A DNA stretch of 64,000 nucleotides, taken from NCBI GenBank assembly GCA_963575745.1, contig CAUYUJ010000670.1:274166-338165 (forward strand). The letters are read 5' to 3'. Source of the DNA: Prorocentrum cordatum (taxonomy: Eukaryota > Sar > Dinophyceae > Prorocentrales > Prorocentraceae). Within the stretch, counting starts at the first letter, position 1; each line of letters begins with the position of its first letter. Below are positions 52,741-64,000 of the stretch, one piece after another. The notes beneath the pieces are model-generated. The model was not told the DNA's origin and did no database searches. It worked only from the letters and a program-made list of their open reading frames with translations. The translations under genes and the position numbers were made by a program.

Positions 52741-55700
52741 GCTGGATCGGTGGATTCAGCCGCCGCGTCGCCGGCGGCGCAGCGAGCCATGCCTGTTTCG
52801 CCGCCCCCCATTGACTCGCGCGGCCCCCCTCGCTCATTCGCGCTCGCGCGCGCTGCCGGCGGCGGCGGCGGCGGCGGCGGCGGGCCGACGCCCCAGCTCT
52901 GGGCCCCGCCGGGGGCGGGGAACGGATTGGGGCCAGCTTCTGGCTGAGACGCGGCCCTGCGCGGCAGCTCTCGACCCCGCGCGCGAAGGGCGGCGGGGAT
53001 TGGCGCGCCTCCGCGCCGGAGCAGGCGCCGCCCGGGCCGTCGCCGAGGTGTCGCCGCCAAAGCGCAGCGAGACACAGCGGTTTCCTTCGCGTCGCAGACG
53101 TCGCTCGCCAGTCTCGGGCATTCGCCGTCGTTCGGCGGCCGGCCTCCGGCCCGGCCCCGGCGCGGGGGGGGGGGGGGCGACGGGCGCGAATGGCGGCGGA
53201 GGCGACGGCGATGGCGGGGCTGCAGAAGCTGGCGCGACGGCGCCCACCTGGCGCCAGCCGCATGCCAGAGCAGGTTCGGCGACGAGGCGGCCCAGCAGGT
53301 CGCGCGGGCGACCCACAGGCGCGCGCTTCGCAGGCGGGCGCCCCACCATACTTCGGCGCTCGGGCAGCGCGGCGTGACGGGATTGTTCGCGCCCTTGCGG
53401 ATGACGCCCTCGGCCGCGGGGCCGCCCGCGCCGACGGTCGCGTCGGCGCCCTCGAGGTGGCGGCCCCGCGTCTGGACAGCCACCTGCGCCGGCGAGGTTG
53501 GACCCAGCCACGTGGGTCCGTTGATGCTTCCTGGCTGCAGGAAGCGCTCGAGGGCCGCGTCCAGCGGCGCGACGAACAAGTCTGCGACTAGCTGTCGCGT
53601 GTCCAGGAACGCAGCGCCGAGGGCCTCCGCGCCGCGCGGGCCCCCGCGGCCTCTGGCGTCGCCGACTTGCGCGCAATGCGGCCGTGATCGAGGTGCACGC
53701 AACGCCAGACGGAAAATCAGTCCGGGCCTGGGCGCGCCGAGCGTCGAACTCGCGGAGGCCGACAGAGGCAATTTGGAAATACCTGTCCGCGCGCGAGGGG
53801 TTGACCCGCGGGCCCGGTTGCGCACGTTGGAAGAACGCGCGCGCCGACGCATGCTGGAACCAGCTTGGCTGCGTTGTTCGACAACGGTTGCGAGGCCCAG
53901 GCTCGCTTCTCTGACCGTCGACGCGGTTGCCGCGCGTCATGTCTGAGCTCTTAGCGCCCCCGCGCGAGGTGGGCCCCCGCGTCCGTCGCGCCGCGCTCGG
54001 GCACTGCCATCTCCACGTTCTGCTTCCAGATTCTTTCGTTCGCATTCAGCTCACCCCCCCCCTTCCCCCCGGGCCCGGGCGCCCCCCCCCGCGCCCGCTC
54101 GCGCCGTTGCGCCCCCTCTTTTGCTCGCGGTCGCCCCGCTCAGCCTCCTGATCGCAATCGGGGCGGTTGCCGCCCCCCTTCCATGCGCCCCCCTCGCCGC
54201 GACGCGGCCCAAGGCCAGGGTCGCGCGGCGCAGATGTGGTCGCGCGCCACCTTGGGCGCCCGCTCGGCAGACGGCTCGGTCGCCAGCGCCGCGACCGCGG
54301 CGGTCGGCCGCGGGGGTTCCCCCATCGAGCCGGCCCCGCGGCGGCTGCGCGGCCGCACGGAGACGGCCGTGCAGCCGGGGTCGTTGGGCGCTCCCCCGCA
54401 AGAGCAATGCGCCGAAGGTTCGCGCGGTCGAGTTGGGGCCCCCGCTGGGGCGCCGCCCGATCGGCCCCCGTGCTGCGCGGGCACCTCGTCGCGCAGAGGG
54501 GCGCGCGTTGCGGCGCTCTGAATTCGGGGGCAGCCGCGGGCGTGGGCCATTTCGGCGCGCTCGTTGCGCCCCCCGTCATCCACCCCCTGGTCGCGAAAGG
54601 GCTCGCGCTCATAAATGACGCAACGCCCGCGAATGTAGGGCGCCGCCCCGTGGCCCCGCCCGGGGGCCGCCCGGATAAATCGCGGGGGTTCGTTTCAGTG
54701 CATAGGAGCGTTTTGGCGCATGGGTCACGGGGCAGTGCCCATGGCGCGCTCCCGTCGCGGACTGAAGTCTCGGGCGCAATCGCGGGCGCACCAGAGCATG
54801 CCCCCCCCCGGGCTTCGGCGGGGATTGAGGGGCCCGGGGTCTGGGCAGCGTTCCCGGGCGGGCGTCGCTGGATTCGCTTTTCGAGCCGCGAGCATGGCGG
54901 CGGCGCGGAAATCGTGACCCGCGAGAGGAACGATTGCCATGCACGAAGCATCGTGGAAGCGGAAGCACGGCGCGGCCGGGGAGAGGGGCGCTTGGCGCAC
55001 CCGGGTGCACTTCCGCATGCCCACCAACAGATGACGGGGACCGCGGCCATAGGCTGGCCCTGTTCGAGTGGGGAGTGAGACGCCAGGGGGGCTGACGCGC
55101 CCGAGGCGCCCGCCGCCCGAGGCGCGAGCGGCGGCGCCCGGCGCGGGGTCGCGGGAGCAGCCGCCGCGCGCTGCCGGGGGGCCGCGGGCCGGCGGGTCGC
55201 GTCGACTCCGCGCTCGACGCAGAGCTGCACAGCCCGGGAGGCGCGCGCCGCGAGCGTGCATGTTGCATTCTCCGTCAGCGCGCGAGCCTGGCGCGATTGC
55301 GAGCCAGGCGCCGAAGGATTCGACGCCGCTGGCCCGAGTGCGGCTCCAGGGCGTGCCGTCGCGCGCTGGGCCCGATTGGGGCCCGGGGTCTCGCGGCCAG
55401 CCCGGGGGGGCGCCAGGTCTCGGCCGAGCGGCGGCCGCGGCGGCGGGCGCCGATTCAGAGGGCGTTGGGCCGCGCCAGAAGTCCCCCATGAGATCCCTCG
55501 CGAACATCGAGGACGCCGGAGGCCCACAGTCCAGGCGCGGCGGCTGGAAGGGCCGAACGCCGCAGACAGTTGCCGCGCGACGCCGCATTATTTTGCCGCC
55601 GTGCCGCCGGCAGCGCGGCGAGCTCCATCTGATTGGCAGCGCGCCATTGACGCGCGCGGCCCCCTTTCATTCATCCGCGCTCGCGCGCTCTGCCGCGGCG

Positions 55701-58300
55701 GCGGCAGCGGCGGCGGCGGGCCGAGCGGAAGGCCGCGGCCCTGGGCCCCGCCAGGGGCGGGGAACCGGGGGGGGGGGCGGGGGCGGGGGGCGGGGGGCGC
55801 GAGAGGGGGCGCCGGGGGGGGCGTCCGCCCAGCCGCGGCCCTGCGCGACTTCCCTCGACGCAGCGCGGGCGAAGGGCGGCGGGGATTTGCGCGCCCCCGC
55901 GCGGGGGCATGCGTTGACCCGCCCGTCGCCGAGGCGTCGCCGCCAAAGCGCAACGAAACAAAACGGTCTCCTTCGCGTCGCAGACATCGCTCGCCAGTCT
56001 CGGGCTTGCGCGTCGATCGGCGGCCCGCCTCCAGCTCCGAAGCGCGTCGCCCTCGGCCCCGGCGAGGGGCGGGGGGGCCGGCGGAAGCGAATGCGACTGC
56101 GATGGCGGAGCTGCAGAAGCACGAGACACAAGCGACGGAGGTAACATTGGTCACATCCAATCGCCCATTGCCAAAGCACGCGCGTTCACGATGCGTCGTG
56201 GTGCGATGACGACGAGAAGGGGCCGACCTTGCGCCGCCGCGAGCCCGATGCGCCGGGCGCCCCCGCCCAGAGAGACTGCCGGGGAGGTCTGAGCCGCGCC
56301 CCGGGTGCATGCGCGGGGGCGCGCGAGCAGCTCTGCCCCGCTGCGCCAACAGCCCGCGCGGGCGATCGCCGACCCCGCAGGCGGGGATCAAAGCGCCGCT
56401 GCGCCTGCCCGACGGCGCCTACAGGGCGCCAGCCGCGTGCCAGAGGGGGCGCGGCGACGAGGCACTTCAGCGGGTCGGCTGGGCGCGTCCGACCAGGGGC
56501 GCGCGCATCACATGTGCGTTTCCCGCCAGAAATTCGGCGCTCGGGCGGCGCGGCGCGATGGGCTTGCTCGCGCCCTTGCGGACGACGCCCTCGGCCGCGG
56601 AGTCGCCCTCGCCGACGGTCGCGCTGGCGCCCTCGAGGTCGCGGCCCATGTCTGGAGAGCGGCCCGCGCCCGCGAGGCCTGACTCAGCCTCGTAGATCCG
56701 CTGCTGCTTCCCGGGCTGCAGGAAGCGCTCGAGGGCCTCGTCCAACGGCGCGACGAACAAATCTGCGACTGGCTATCGTGCGTCCAGGAGCGCGGCGGCG
56801 AGGGCCTCCGTGCCGAGTGGGCCCTCGAGGCCTCTGGCGTCGCCGACGAGCCCGCCGCGCGGCCGTGATCGAGGGGTGCACAACGCCAGGCGGGAAACCA
56901 GTCTGGGCATGGGCGCGCCGAGCATCTCGCGGAGGCCGTCAGAGGCCATCCGGAAAGGCCTGTCCGCGCGCGGGGTCGACCCGCGGGCCTGGCAGCACGC
57001 GTTGGAAGCACGCGTGCGTCGACGCATTCTGGAAGCGGCTTGGCTGCGTGGTTCGTCGACGGTTGCGAGGCCCGGGTTCGCTTCTCTGACCGTCGATGCG
57101 TATGCCGCGCCGCGTGCGCCTTGGACGCCCCCTGGCGCCCCCGCGCGACGTGGGCCCCCGCGTCCGTCGCGCCGCGTCCAAGAAAATTGACATCTCTACT
57201 TGATTTTCAAGCTTCTTCCTTCATGCTCAGCTTATCCCCCCTCGTCCGCCCCAGTCCCCCCCCGCGCCCGTTCGCGCCGTTGCGCCCCCTCTTGCGCTCG
57301 CGGTCGCCCTGCGCAGCCTCCTGGCCGCAATCGAAGCGATTGTAGCCCCCCTTCCATGCGCCCCCTCGCCGGGGCCCAGCGCTGTCTCTCGCTGCGCTTC
57401 GCTGGGGGCTTCTCGGGGCCATCTTCTCGTCTGCAGAATTTCCGCGGCGCAGGTGCGGTCGGGCGCTTCCTGGGGCGCCCGCTCGGCAGACGGCTCGGCC
57501 GCGGGCGCGGCGACCGCGGCGGAAGGGGCCGTCGAGCTCGGCCGCGGGGATTCTTCGTTCACGCAGGTCTTGCGGCAGTTGCGCTGCCGCGCGGAGACGG
57601 CCGTGCAATGGGGCTTGTTGGGCGCTTCTCTGCAGGGGCGTCGCGCTGACGGTTCGCGCGGTCGAGTCGGAGCCCCATCTGGGGCGCCGCCCGAGCGGCC
57701 CCAGAGTTGCGCGGGCACCTCGTCGCGCAGAGGAGCGCGCGATGAATTCGGGGGCGGCCACGGGCAATTTCGGCGCGCCAGCCGCGGCCCCCGCCGCCCG
57801 CCCGCTGGGCGCGAAAGGGCTCGCGTTCATGAGTGGCGCAGAGAACGGGGGCGTAGGGCGCCGCCCCATGGCCCCGCCCAGGGGCGCCCGGGTAAATCGC
57901 GTGTGTTTGTATCAGTGCATAATGGGGGTTTTGGTGAATGGCGCGCGGGCCGCAGGGCAGTGCTCGAGCAAGCTCGAGCGCAGTCGTGGGCGCGCCGGAA
58001 TTTGCCCGCATTCCGGGGATTCACGGTCTCGGGGCGGCGCCGCGTGCTCCCGCGCAAGCATCGCCAGACGCGAACTTCGAGCGCGAGCATGGCGCTGGAG
58101 AGGAAACTGCGGCCTGCGAGAGGAACGACTGCCGCGAAACATCGTGGAAGCGGAAGCGCGGCGCGGCCTGGGAGAGGGGCGCCTGGCGCACGTGGGTGCG
58201 CATGCCTACCGAGAGATGACGGGGGCCGCGGCCAGGGTCTAGACCGCCGAAGTGGCCTCTGTCGCGCCCCAAATTCATCGCGCCGCGACGCGCGCCCCTG
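52741..58300. repeat. Diverged tandem duplication, about 2.9-3.2 kb period
   Basis: Landmarks pair as 52780 with 55625 (gccattgac-cgcgcggcccc), 53360 with 56525 (cggcgctcgggc), 54167 with 57345 (gccccccttccatgcgccc) and 54950 with 58135 (gtggaagcggaagc). The spacing grows from 2.85 to 3.19 kb, so the second copy carries an insertion between 55.9 and 56.4 kb. On the - strand both copies read F-V-A-P-L-D-(A/E)-A-L-E-R-F-L-Q-P-G; in the second copy a TAG stands where the first has CAG. Whether this was ever a gene is unclear, since stops are rare at this GC content. Confidence 0.65.
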
Positions 58301-58620
58301 CGTGCGACGGCGTGATCGCGCAGCTCCCCGGGCGCTTTGGGCGGCCTTCCAGCGGGGTCTCCAACTTGGCCGAGCGAACCTTCAGCGCGACCGTTTTCGG
58401 GTGGCCGCCCCGAAGGCTTCTTCTGCGAGGCCGTCATCGCGAGGCCGCGCAGCCTTTGGAAAACTTGCTGAAACGAAGGACTCCCGCGGGGGTGCTCGGA
58501 GGCCGCCTCCACTCCGGCCGCCGCGCTGGCGGCCGAGCCGTCTGCCGGGCAGGCGCCGGATTGGGCGGGCAACCGCCTTTGCGTCGCGCGACCCGTGGGC
58601 CTTGTGAATACCCCGGGCAA
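58300..58620 (-). repeat. Inverted third copy of part of the 3.2-kb unit
   Basis: The reverse complement of this segment matches 57470-57750 and 54260-54530 (shared: ggcagacggctcgg, acggcc, ggttcgc-cgg-c-agt, cgcaga/ggggcgcgcg). It makes a large inverted pair with the second tandem copy. Confidence 0.55.
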
Positions 58621-59540
58621 GGAACCTCGAGAGGCCGCCGGCGGTCTCCCGAGAAGCAGAGCAGATTCGGAACAAGGGGCGGCGGGGGGGAGGCGATGCC
58701 GCGATGCAAGTAGGAAGAGTACCAATCTCTTGGGTGGCATTGCGCCCCCACTGTTTGTTCGGGTCGGCACGGCCAGAACTGCAGCTTCATGCATTTGGCC
58801 TTGATTCGAGCCGGGCGCGCCCGCCGCCGTTGCCCGCGGTCGCGGGAGAAATCGCTACAGTAGTAGTTTGGGGATTCGGTGGCATGAAAAATTGTTTACT
58901 CGAGTGTGCGACGGGCCTCCTGCCAGTCTGCAAGCGAACGTGTCGAGCCTTGGTAGCCCTTGACAAGCATCACAATTCCTGGCTCTTTGGGCTTGCAGAC
59001 CCCTTTGCAGGTGGTTGGGCGGGAGGCTTGCGCGACCACGATATTTTGCCCCGTCGCCCATGCAGCATATGGGTTCAAGCCGCCCCAGGCAGGCTGGCAC
59101 CGCCCTTCCTCGCCCTCTGCAGAAAAGCTACGCTCGCGCACTCGTTTGTCGCGAATCAAATTGAGGACCCAGTGCGGAAAATAAGGCAAGATGGACACGC
59201 GCGCGTCGTCGCGCACGCATGCCGAAATCCCCCCCGCACTCTGTCGTCCGCGAGGATTTCAAAAACGAGCGCCCCGAAAACGCATCAAACAACACATGGC
59301 GTCGCAACGCAGCGGTTTTCACAGAACGCCTGCGCTCGAGCTCTTGCAGATAAGCAAGAAAGCACTATTGTGTAACATGTTCACCAAGTGCTGCCAGACG
59401 CGCCTCTCGCGCGCGCATGCCGGCATCGCTCGAACGCCCCCGCCCGTGCGTGCGGGAATTCTGCGAAGCGACAATAGTCTTCGTAGGGTTGTGTGAGTCG
59501 GGTGGTCAGACAAGCATTTTTAACCGCATGATTTTGCACC
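58621..59540. other. Interval between repeat blocks, no supported gene
   Basis: A 223-residue + frame (58704-59375) and its partners carry no recognised motif. The word gcgcgcgtcgtcgcgcac near 59195 recurs near 60842 and 62283. Confidence 0.4.
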
Positions 59541-60173
59541 GTCGGTCTTCGGAAATGCTTGCGCTCGCGCTCCTGCGAATTCGCACGAACACCGTCTATT
59601 TTTTAACGTTTCCATTCGTTTCGGCCAAACGCCTCTCGCGCCCGCGCGTCGGAAAAATTCGAACGCCCGCGCGCGCGTGCTGGGGGGGGGGCGGCGCGGT
59701 CCGTGAGACATATTGACTTGCGGGCCCCTCTCAAGCCCGTTGGCCGCGCGCGCATGTGGAACTCCAGCCGCGACCTCCATCGCCGTCGCGAGGGCGCCGT
59801 CATCGTCGTCGGCGCGATCCGCATCGCCGGCCTCGTCGTCGTCGATGTCCTGACTGCCATCAGCACCGCTACTGCCATCACCGCGTCTACCGATGCTGAC
59901 GTTGGCGCGACGCCGCGCCCGCCCAAGGCGCCGACGCGCGCCGAAGTGCCCGCTGGGAAGCGCCCCGCGAACAGCGCCGCGGCGGCCGCGCCGGTCGCGC
60001 CAGACTCGCTGGCCTTCGCGCGCGAGCGCGCGCGTGCTAGCGCGGCCGCAGAGATGCCCCAGCCGACGCCGAGCACTCATCGCAATCGCCGCAGCATGGA
60101 TTCTGCGCGCCAAGTTGCGGGTAGGCGGTTGGGGCGATTGCGCGAGCAGCGGAGCTGACTTTTCAAGTTTGGC

Positions 60174-60560
60174 AGGGCGAATTGCATCGCGTAGATTGCA
60201 TCGCATCAATTGCAGGACATAGATTGCGCACAGTGAATTGCAACGCGTGGGCTGCACCACATGAAATGCACACCGCGTAGATTGCACTAGAGCCATTGCA
60301 TCGTTCTGATCGCGCAACACATGTTGCCCAACTTGTATTGTTCAACATTGTTTGTACCACATTGTGCGCCACGCATGCTGCCCCACACAGACTGCGCCAC
60401 GACGTTTGCGCATCATAGGTCGCCCCCACACTTTTACAGCGTAGTCTTCTTCGCGTAAATTACGCCGCGTAAATTGCATCACGCACTTTGCAGAACAGCA
60501 GGACATATAATGCGCCACATAAGTTGCACATCGTATCTCCTACCAGAAGCATTGCACCAC
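60174..60560. repeat. Degenerate 'gattgcatcgcgta' short tandem repeats
   Basis: Around 25 imperfect 13-16-bp units built on attgca(t/c)c-cgta; a short remnant occurs at 63095-63125. Confidence 0.85.
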
Positions 60561-61189
60561 GTCGATTGCACTGCAAGGGTTACGGACAACCTCGGCTCTC
60601 TTTTCGAAGAAGTTATTGTTGGACCCCCCCCCCTCCCCCCCCCCGCTCGGAATGCAATGGGTTGCGTTGTCCTTGGATGTTTCCGCCGCGTCGTCCGTTC
60701 TAAATGTGTCTTCGCGCCATCCGAGCCAAGCAGGCGTCGCCCGCCCCCCCCCGCCCCCCTCCCTGGCAGAGAACAAGCTGCTCCCGCATTCAAAAAGTGC
60801 CTAGCTGTTCTAAGCAATCCACTGCGCGAAACGGATAACGCGCACGCGCGCGCCGTCGCCCGCGCATCCCGAGATGCCCTGCATGTTTTGGATGTAGTAA
60901 TGATTTCGAAATTGAGTGTCCCTGAAACAAACGCGTGGTTTCGCGGTGCCAGCTGCCAGACATAATACTAACACGCAAACGCAAACGTCTAACCTGGTGA
61001 AGGGCCCAATCATGCACGGTCGTGCGAGCCGCAGTTGCGAGCATCGCCTTCGGCGGAACATTCTGGGCCACGAACTGCGCGAAGTGCCTGCCAGTGGCGC
61101 GGATGCCAGTGCCGCCGCTGGGGCTTTGGGCGGATCTTTCTGCGGGGCCGCGATGCGCGTGGGAGTCGCGCCGGCGCGGGAAGCGGGGG

Positions 61190-62110
61190 CGTGCGCGAGC
61201 GGCGCCATTGCGGCCTGGGGCGGGGCCTCGGGCTGCGAAGCGCGTGACGGGCGCGCCGAACTGGGCTGGGGGGGGGGGCGGGGGGCGCGGCAGCGGCCGC
61301 GTCGCGGCTATCCCCTTCGAGCCCCCCGCGCGGCCGCGGAGCGCGCGAGGGGGCGCGGGGGGGGGGGGGTGCGGCGCGAGAGCGGCGGCGCTGCGGTCTT
61401 CGGCGCACCATTGCGGCCTTAGGCGGGGCCCCCTGCGAGGCCATGGCGCGCGCGAGGGGCGCGCCGAAATTCGGGCGAGGGGGGGCGCGCGAGCGGCGCC
61501 ATTGCGGCCTTCGGTTGGCCCCCGCATGAGGCCGCGATGCGCGCGAGGGGCGCGCCGACATGGGCGAGCGGGGGCGCGCGCGCGAACGGCGTCGTTGCTG
61601 CCGCGGGCGGGGGCCCCAATGGGGCCGCGAGGCGCGCGGGGCGCGTGCTTTGGGGGCGCGCGCGAACGGCGCCATCGAGCCTTGGGCGGAGTTCCCTTTG
61701 GGGCCGCGAGGCGCGCGGGGCGCGCGCCGAAATGCGCGGGGGGGGGCGCGCGCGACCGGCGCCGTGGGGCCGCGGGGCGCATGAGCGGCGTGCTGAAAGA
61801 CGTGGGTCGGAGGGCGCGTGCGACAGGCGCGGTTGCGGCCTCAGGTGGGGCCCCTTCAGGGCCGCGAAGCGGGCGAGGTGCGCGACAAACTGGGCGCCGA
61901 AATGCGGGGCGGGGGGCGGGCGCGCGAGCGGCGGCCTTAGGTGGGGCCCCCTGCGGGGCCGCGGAGCGCGCGGGGAGCGCGCCGCAAATCGCGGGGAAAG
62001 GGGCGCGCGTGAACGGCGCCGCTGCGTCCTCGGGCGGGCCCCTTGCGGGGCGGCGACGCGCGCGAGGGCGCGCGTTGGCGACGATGAGAGGAGGGGGGGG
62101 GGGGGCAGGC
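61190..62110. repeat. GC minisatellite, about 90-bp units
   Basis: About ten units with gcgcgcgaacggcgcc-ttg, gggccgcgaggcgcgcg and ggcgcgccgaaatg landmarks (for example near 61480, 61570, 61657, 61747, 61816, 61917, 62005). It creates the long Arg/Pro/Ala open frames on both strands of this region. Confidence 0.85.
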
Positions 62111-63120
62111 GAGGGAACGCGGGGCGCTGACTCCTCGAAACGAGGACCCAACACCACGGGATGGTTGGGAAAAAGTATGCGCGCACGCCCCTGCTAATGC
62201 CCAGGGAACACAATGTGTCCCTCGCTCGCGCGTGACAACATTATTCGAAAGCTCTTGCTCGCGCGTTGTCGCAGTGCACGTGCGCGCGCGTCGTCGCGCA
62301 CGCGTCGCGAAAACCTTCAAACACCTTGGGTTGCGTGCGGGCTTCAACACCGAGTGCCCCGATAACATAAGTAACGCATGGTTTCGCGACAGGAGCGAGC
62401 TGTCCAAAAAGCTTGCGCTCGCGCTCTTGCGAAGCCTAAACAGAGCCATCGGTTGTTCTCAACATGTCCATTGCATGCGTCCAAACGGGGCCCTCGCGCG
62501 CGAATGCCGCAATCATTCGAACGCCCGTGCGCGAGTGCCCCGTGGGGGCGCGCAATCTTTTTCAAATGACACCATGCGGGCCACCGCGCTCGTCGGCCGC
62601 GCGCGCGTCGAAATCCTTCCGAGACCTTCATCGCCGTCGCGTGGGCGCCATCATCGTCGCCTTCGTGATCAGCATCGTCGCCGTCGTTGTCCGCGCCGTC
62701 GTCATCGTCATCGTCGCCGCTAGCATCGTCGCGAGCACCATCGCGTTTGCCGTTTTCGACGTCACCATGGCGCCGCGGCCGCCCAAGTCACCAGCTCGCA
62801 TTGAAGTGCCCTCGCGTCAGCTCGGCCTGTGAAACTCGCTGGGGCGCCCCCGGCCCAGCAGCGAGCGCCGCCGCGGCCGCGTTGGTCGCGCCAGACTGGC
62901 CGGCCGCTCTGCGCGCGAGCTTGCGCGCGCTAGCGCGGCCGAGGCGACGCGCCAGCCGACGCCGGGCAGGCGCCGCAATTCCCGCCCCATTGGTTTTGCG
63001 GACCATGTCGCGGGCGCGCGGGTGGGTGAAGGGGATGATTGCGCGAGCATTGGTGTTGACAACTCATTAGTCATAATTTGTTCAGTGCGCCGCGTAGATT
63101 GTTCCACGTAGATTGCACAA

Positions 63121-64000
63121 CAAGCTTACTAGAAGCACATTGTTCGGGGTCCACTTTGTGCCGGGGTATCTCGTTCAAGATTGGAGGCGCGCCGGGAATT
63201 GGGGCCACCTGGGACAATCCAACGATCCGCGGCGGCCGCGGGGCCGCCCGTCCGCCCTGGGCCAGGGGGATGGGGCAGGGGAAAATCTAGCCCTCCCAGA
63301 CGCGAGGTTGGAATGGCACATTCGTCAAGCACCTACGCCCAAAGGGCGAGGGTTTCTCCTGGGCTCCAACGCGGCTCGGTCCTTGGCCTTGCCGGCCTGC
63401 CGTTCCAGTTTAGCGTGCGACGTTGGCGTCGGCCCGCGGCCCTGTGCCGCGCCGCATCTGGTCCCTCCAGCGCCTCCTCCTGGGGCCCCTCTCTGACAAT
63501 CTCTTTTGAGAGGCGACCCTCGCCCCAGCGGCTGCCCGAATCGCGGTGGGTCTAGCAGTTACTGGCCCGCGCGGGGAGCCCAGCTCTTGATGGGCGAAAA
63601 GCAAGCATGCTCGCTGTGGCAATCCCGTCGCAAGGTGAATTCTCCGCTGCGATCGAGGTGTTCGCGGGCGCCGTCCGCAGCGTTGTTGGCTCAAACGTTG
63701 GTTTGGGTCTGTGTTCAACAAATGTCAGAACCAGGGCGATGAATAGGGCGGGGATGCATGTCATGCCCGCGTGCCTGCGCGGGTTGGCAGCGTCGACTCT
63801 GGCCGAGTTGGCCGACGAGATGTCGGCGCCTCTCGGGGATATCTGGCAGCCCGCGCGCGGATGACCTCTCGGTCATGTTTGGTGGCGAGGACGTGGGGGC
63901 GGGAGTCCTTCGAGTGGCGCGACGACTCGGCAAATTCACGGCGCGTTGACATCAAGACGCCCACTGCGAGGCATGGGGAGCCGTCGGCCATCGTGAACAG
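63121..64000. other. Right edge, no supported gene
   Basis: Frames at 63181-63555 and 63607-63864 (the latter with L-A-E-L-A-D-E-M-S-A-P-L) have ordinary composition but match nothing I recognise; the window ends at 64000. Confidence 0.35.

Larger units (their letters stand above)
59541..63120. repeat. Duplication with about 2.86-kb offset (59.55-60.2 kb and 62.4-63.1 kb)
   Basis: 59550 pairs with 62405 (gcttgcgctcgcgctc-tgcgaa), 59740 with 62590 (ggccgcgcgcgc then gacctccatcgccgtcgcg), and 59990-60070 with 62880-62960 (ggtcgcgccagact; gctagcgcggcc; cagccgacgccg). Each copy ends in gtagattgca-type repeats. Frames with Ile/Val-Ala runs across the gtcgtcgtcg part are not called genes. Confidence 0.65.

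Noticed and set aside
52713-55588. Long - strand frames (up to 493 residues)
   Set aside because: Stops are rare at this GC content; Pro/Arg/Ala-rich, no domains, and they cross repeat boundaries.
59065-59085. gggttcaagcc, another B-box-like word
   Set aside because: No cloverleaf can be drawn around it.
60790-62157. 455-residue - strand frame
   Set aside because: It is the translation of the 90-bp minisatellite.

Overview
The window looks like nuclear DNA of a dinoflagellate, possibly Prorocentrum-like (a guess from high GC and style). The grounds are: very GC-rich DNA full of microsatellites and GC minisatellites; protein families I know only from dinoflagellates; short introns that often start GC or GA instead of GT; and a degenerate copy of the 22-nt dinoflagellate spliced leader directly in front of one gene (30361-30382). 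No rRNA, tRNA, CRISPR or prokaryotic-type operon was seen. All convincing genes are on the + strand.

The main structure is a nest. One decayed DIRS-like retroelement (gag-like region, reverse transcriptase, RNase H, tyrosine recombinase, methyltransferase-like tail) begins near 4.45 kb and ends near 51.56 kb. It is split twice by very large DNA elements. Element 1 (5501-25278, 19.8 kb) interrupts the gag-like region. Element 2 (28691-50337, 21.6 kb) interrupts the recombinase. Removing each element together with one copy of a short flanking duplication (TGAG; CCGG) rejoins the retroelement in frame. Element 2 has perfect 14-bp terminal inverted repeats. Both elements have arrays of short repeated motifs at their ends.

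Each element carries a DDE-transposase-like gene (15361-20690; 43782-46369) in which the same D, D and E residues can be aligned, and a gene of a second family resembling a cytosine-C5 methyltransferase fold (20663-22239; 36979-37899). Other cargo differs. Element 1 has an acidic KRPAA-motif protein (6284-8792) and a protein with 19 hexapeptide repeats (9399-13830). Element 2 has a single-exon gene behind a relict spliced leader (30383-31231), a repeat-rich protein interrupted by one TAG (32742-36000) and a Lys/Gly-rich protein (40071-42926). Several exons could be joined in frame across introns with GT-AG, GC-AG or GA-AG ends; AG|G at both ends suggests introner-type introns. My reading is that these are autonomous giant transposons whose mobility is run by the DDE protein, with the methyltransferase-like and repeat proteins as accessory functions. 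That role assignment is inference.

The flanks hold no gene I can support. 1-4.4 kb has short repeats and a fold-back repeat. 51.6-64 kb is extremely GC-rich and built from diverged tandem duplications (about 3.2 kb period at 52.7-58.3 kb, about 2.9 kb at 59.5-63.1 kb) plus a 90-bp minisatellite; long open frames there are a by-product of GC content.
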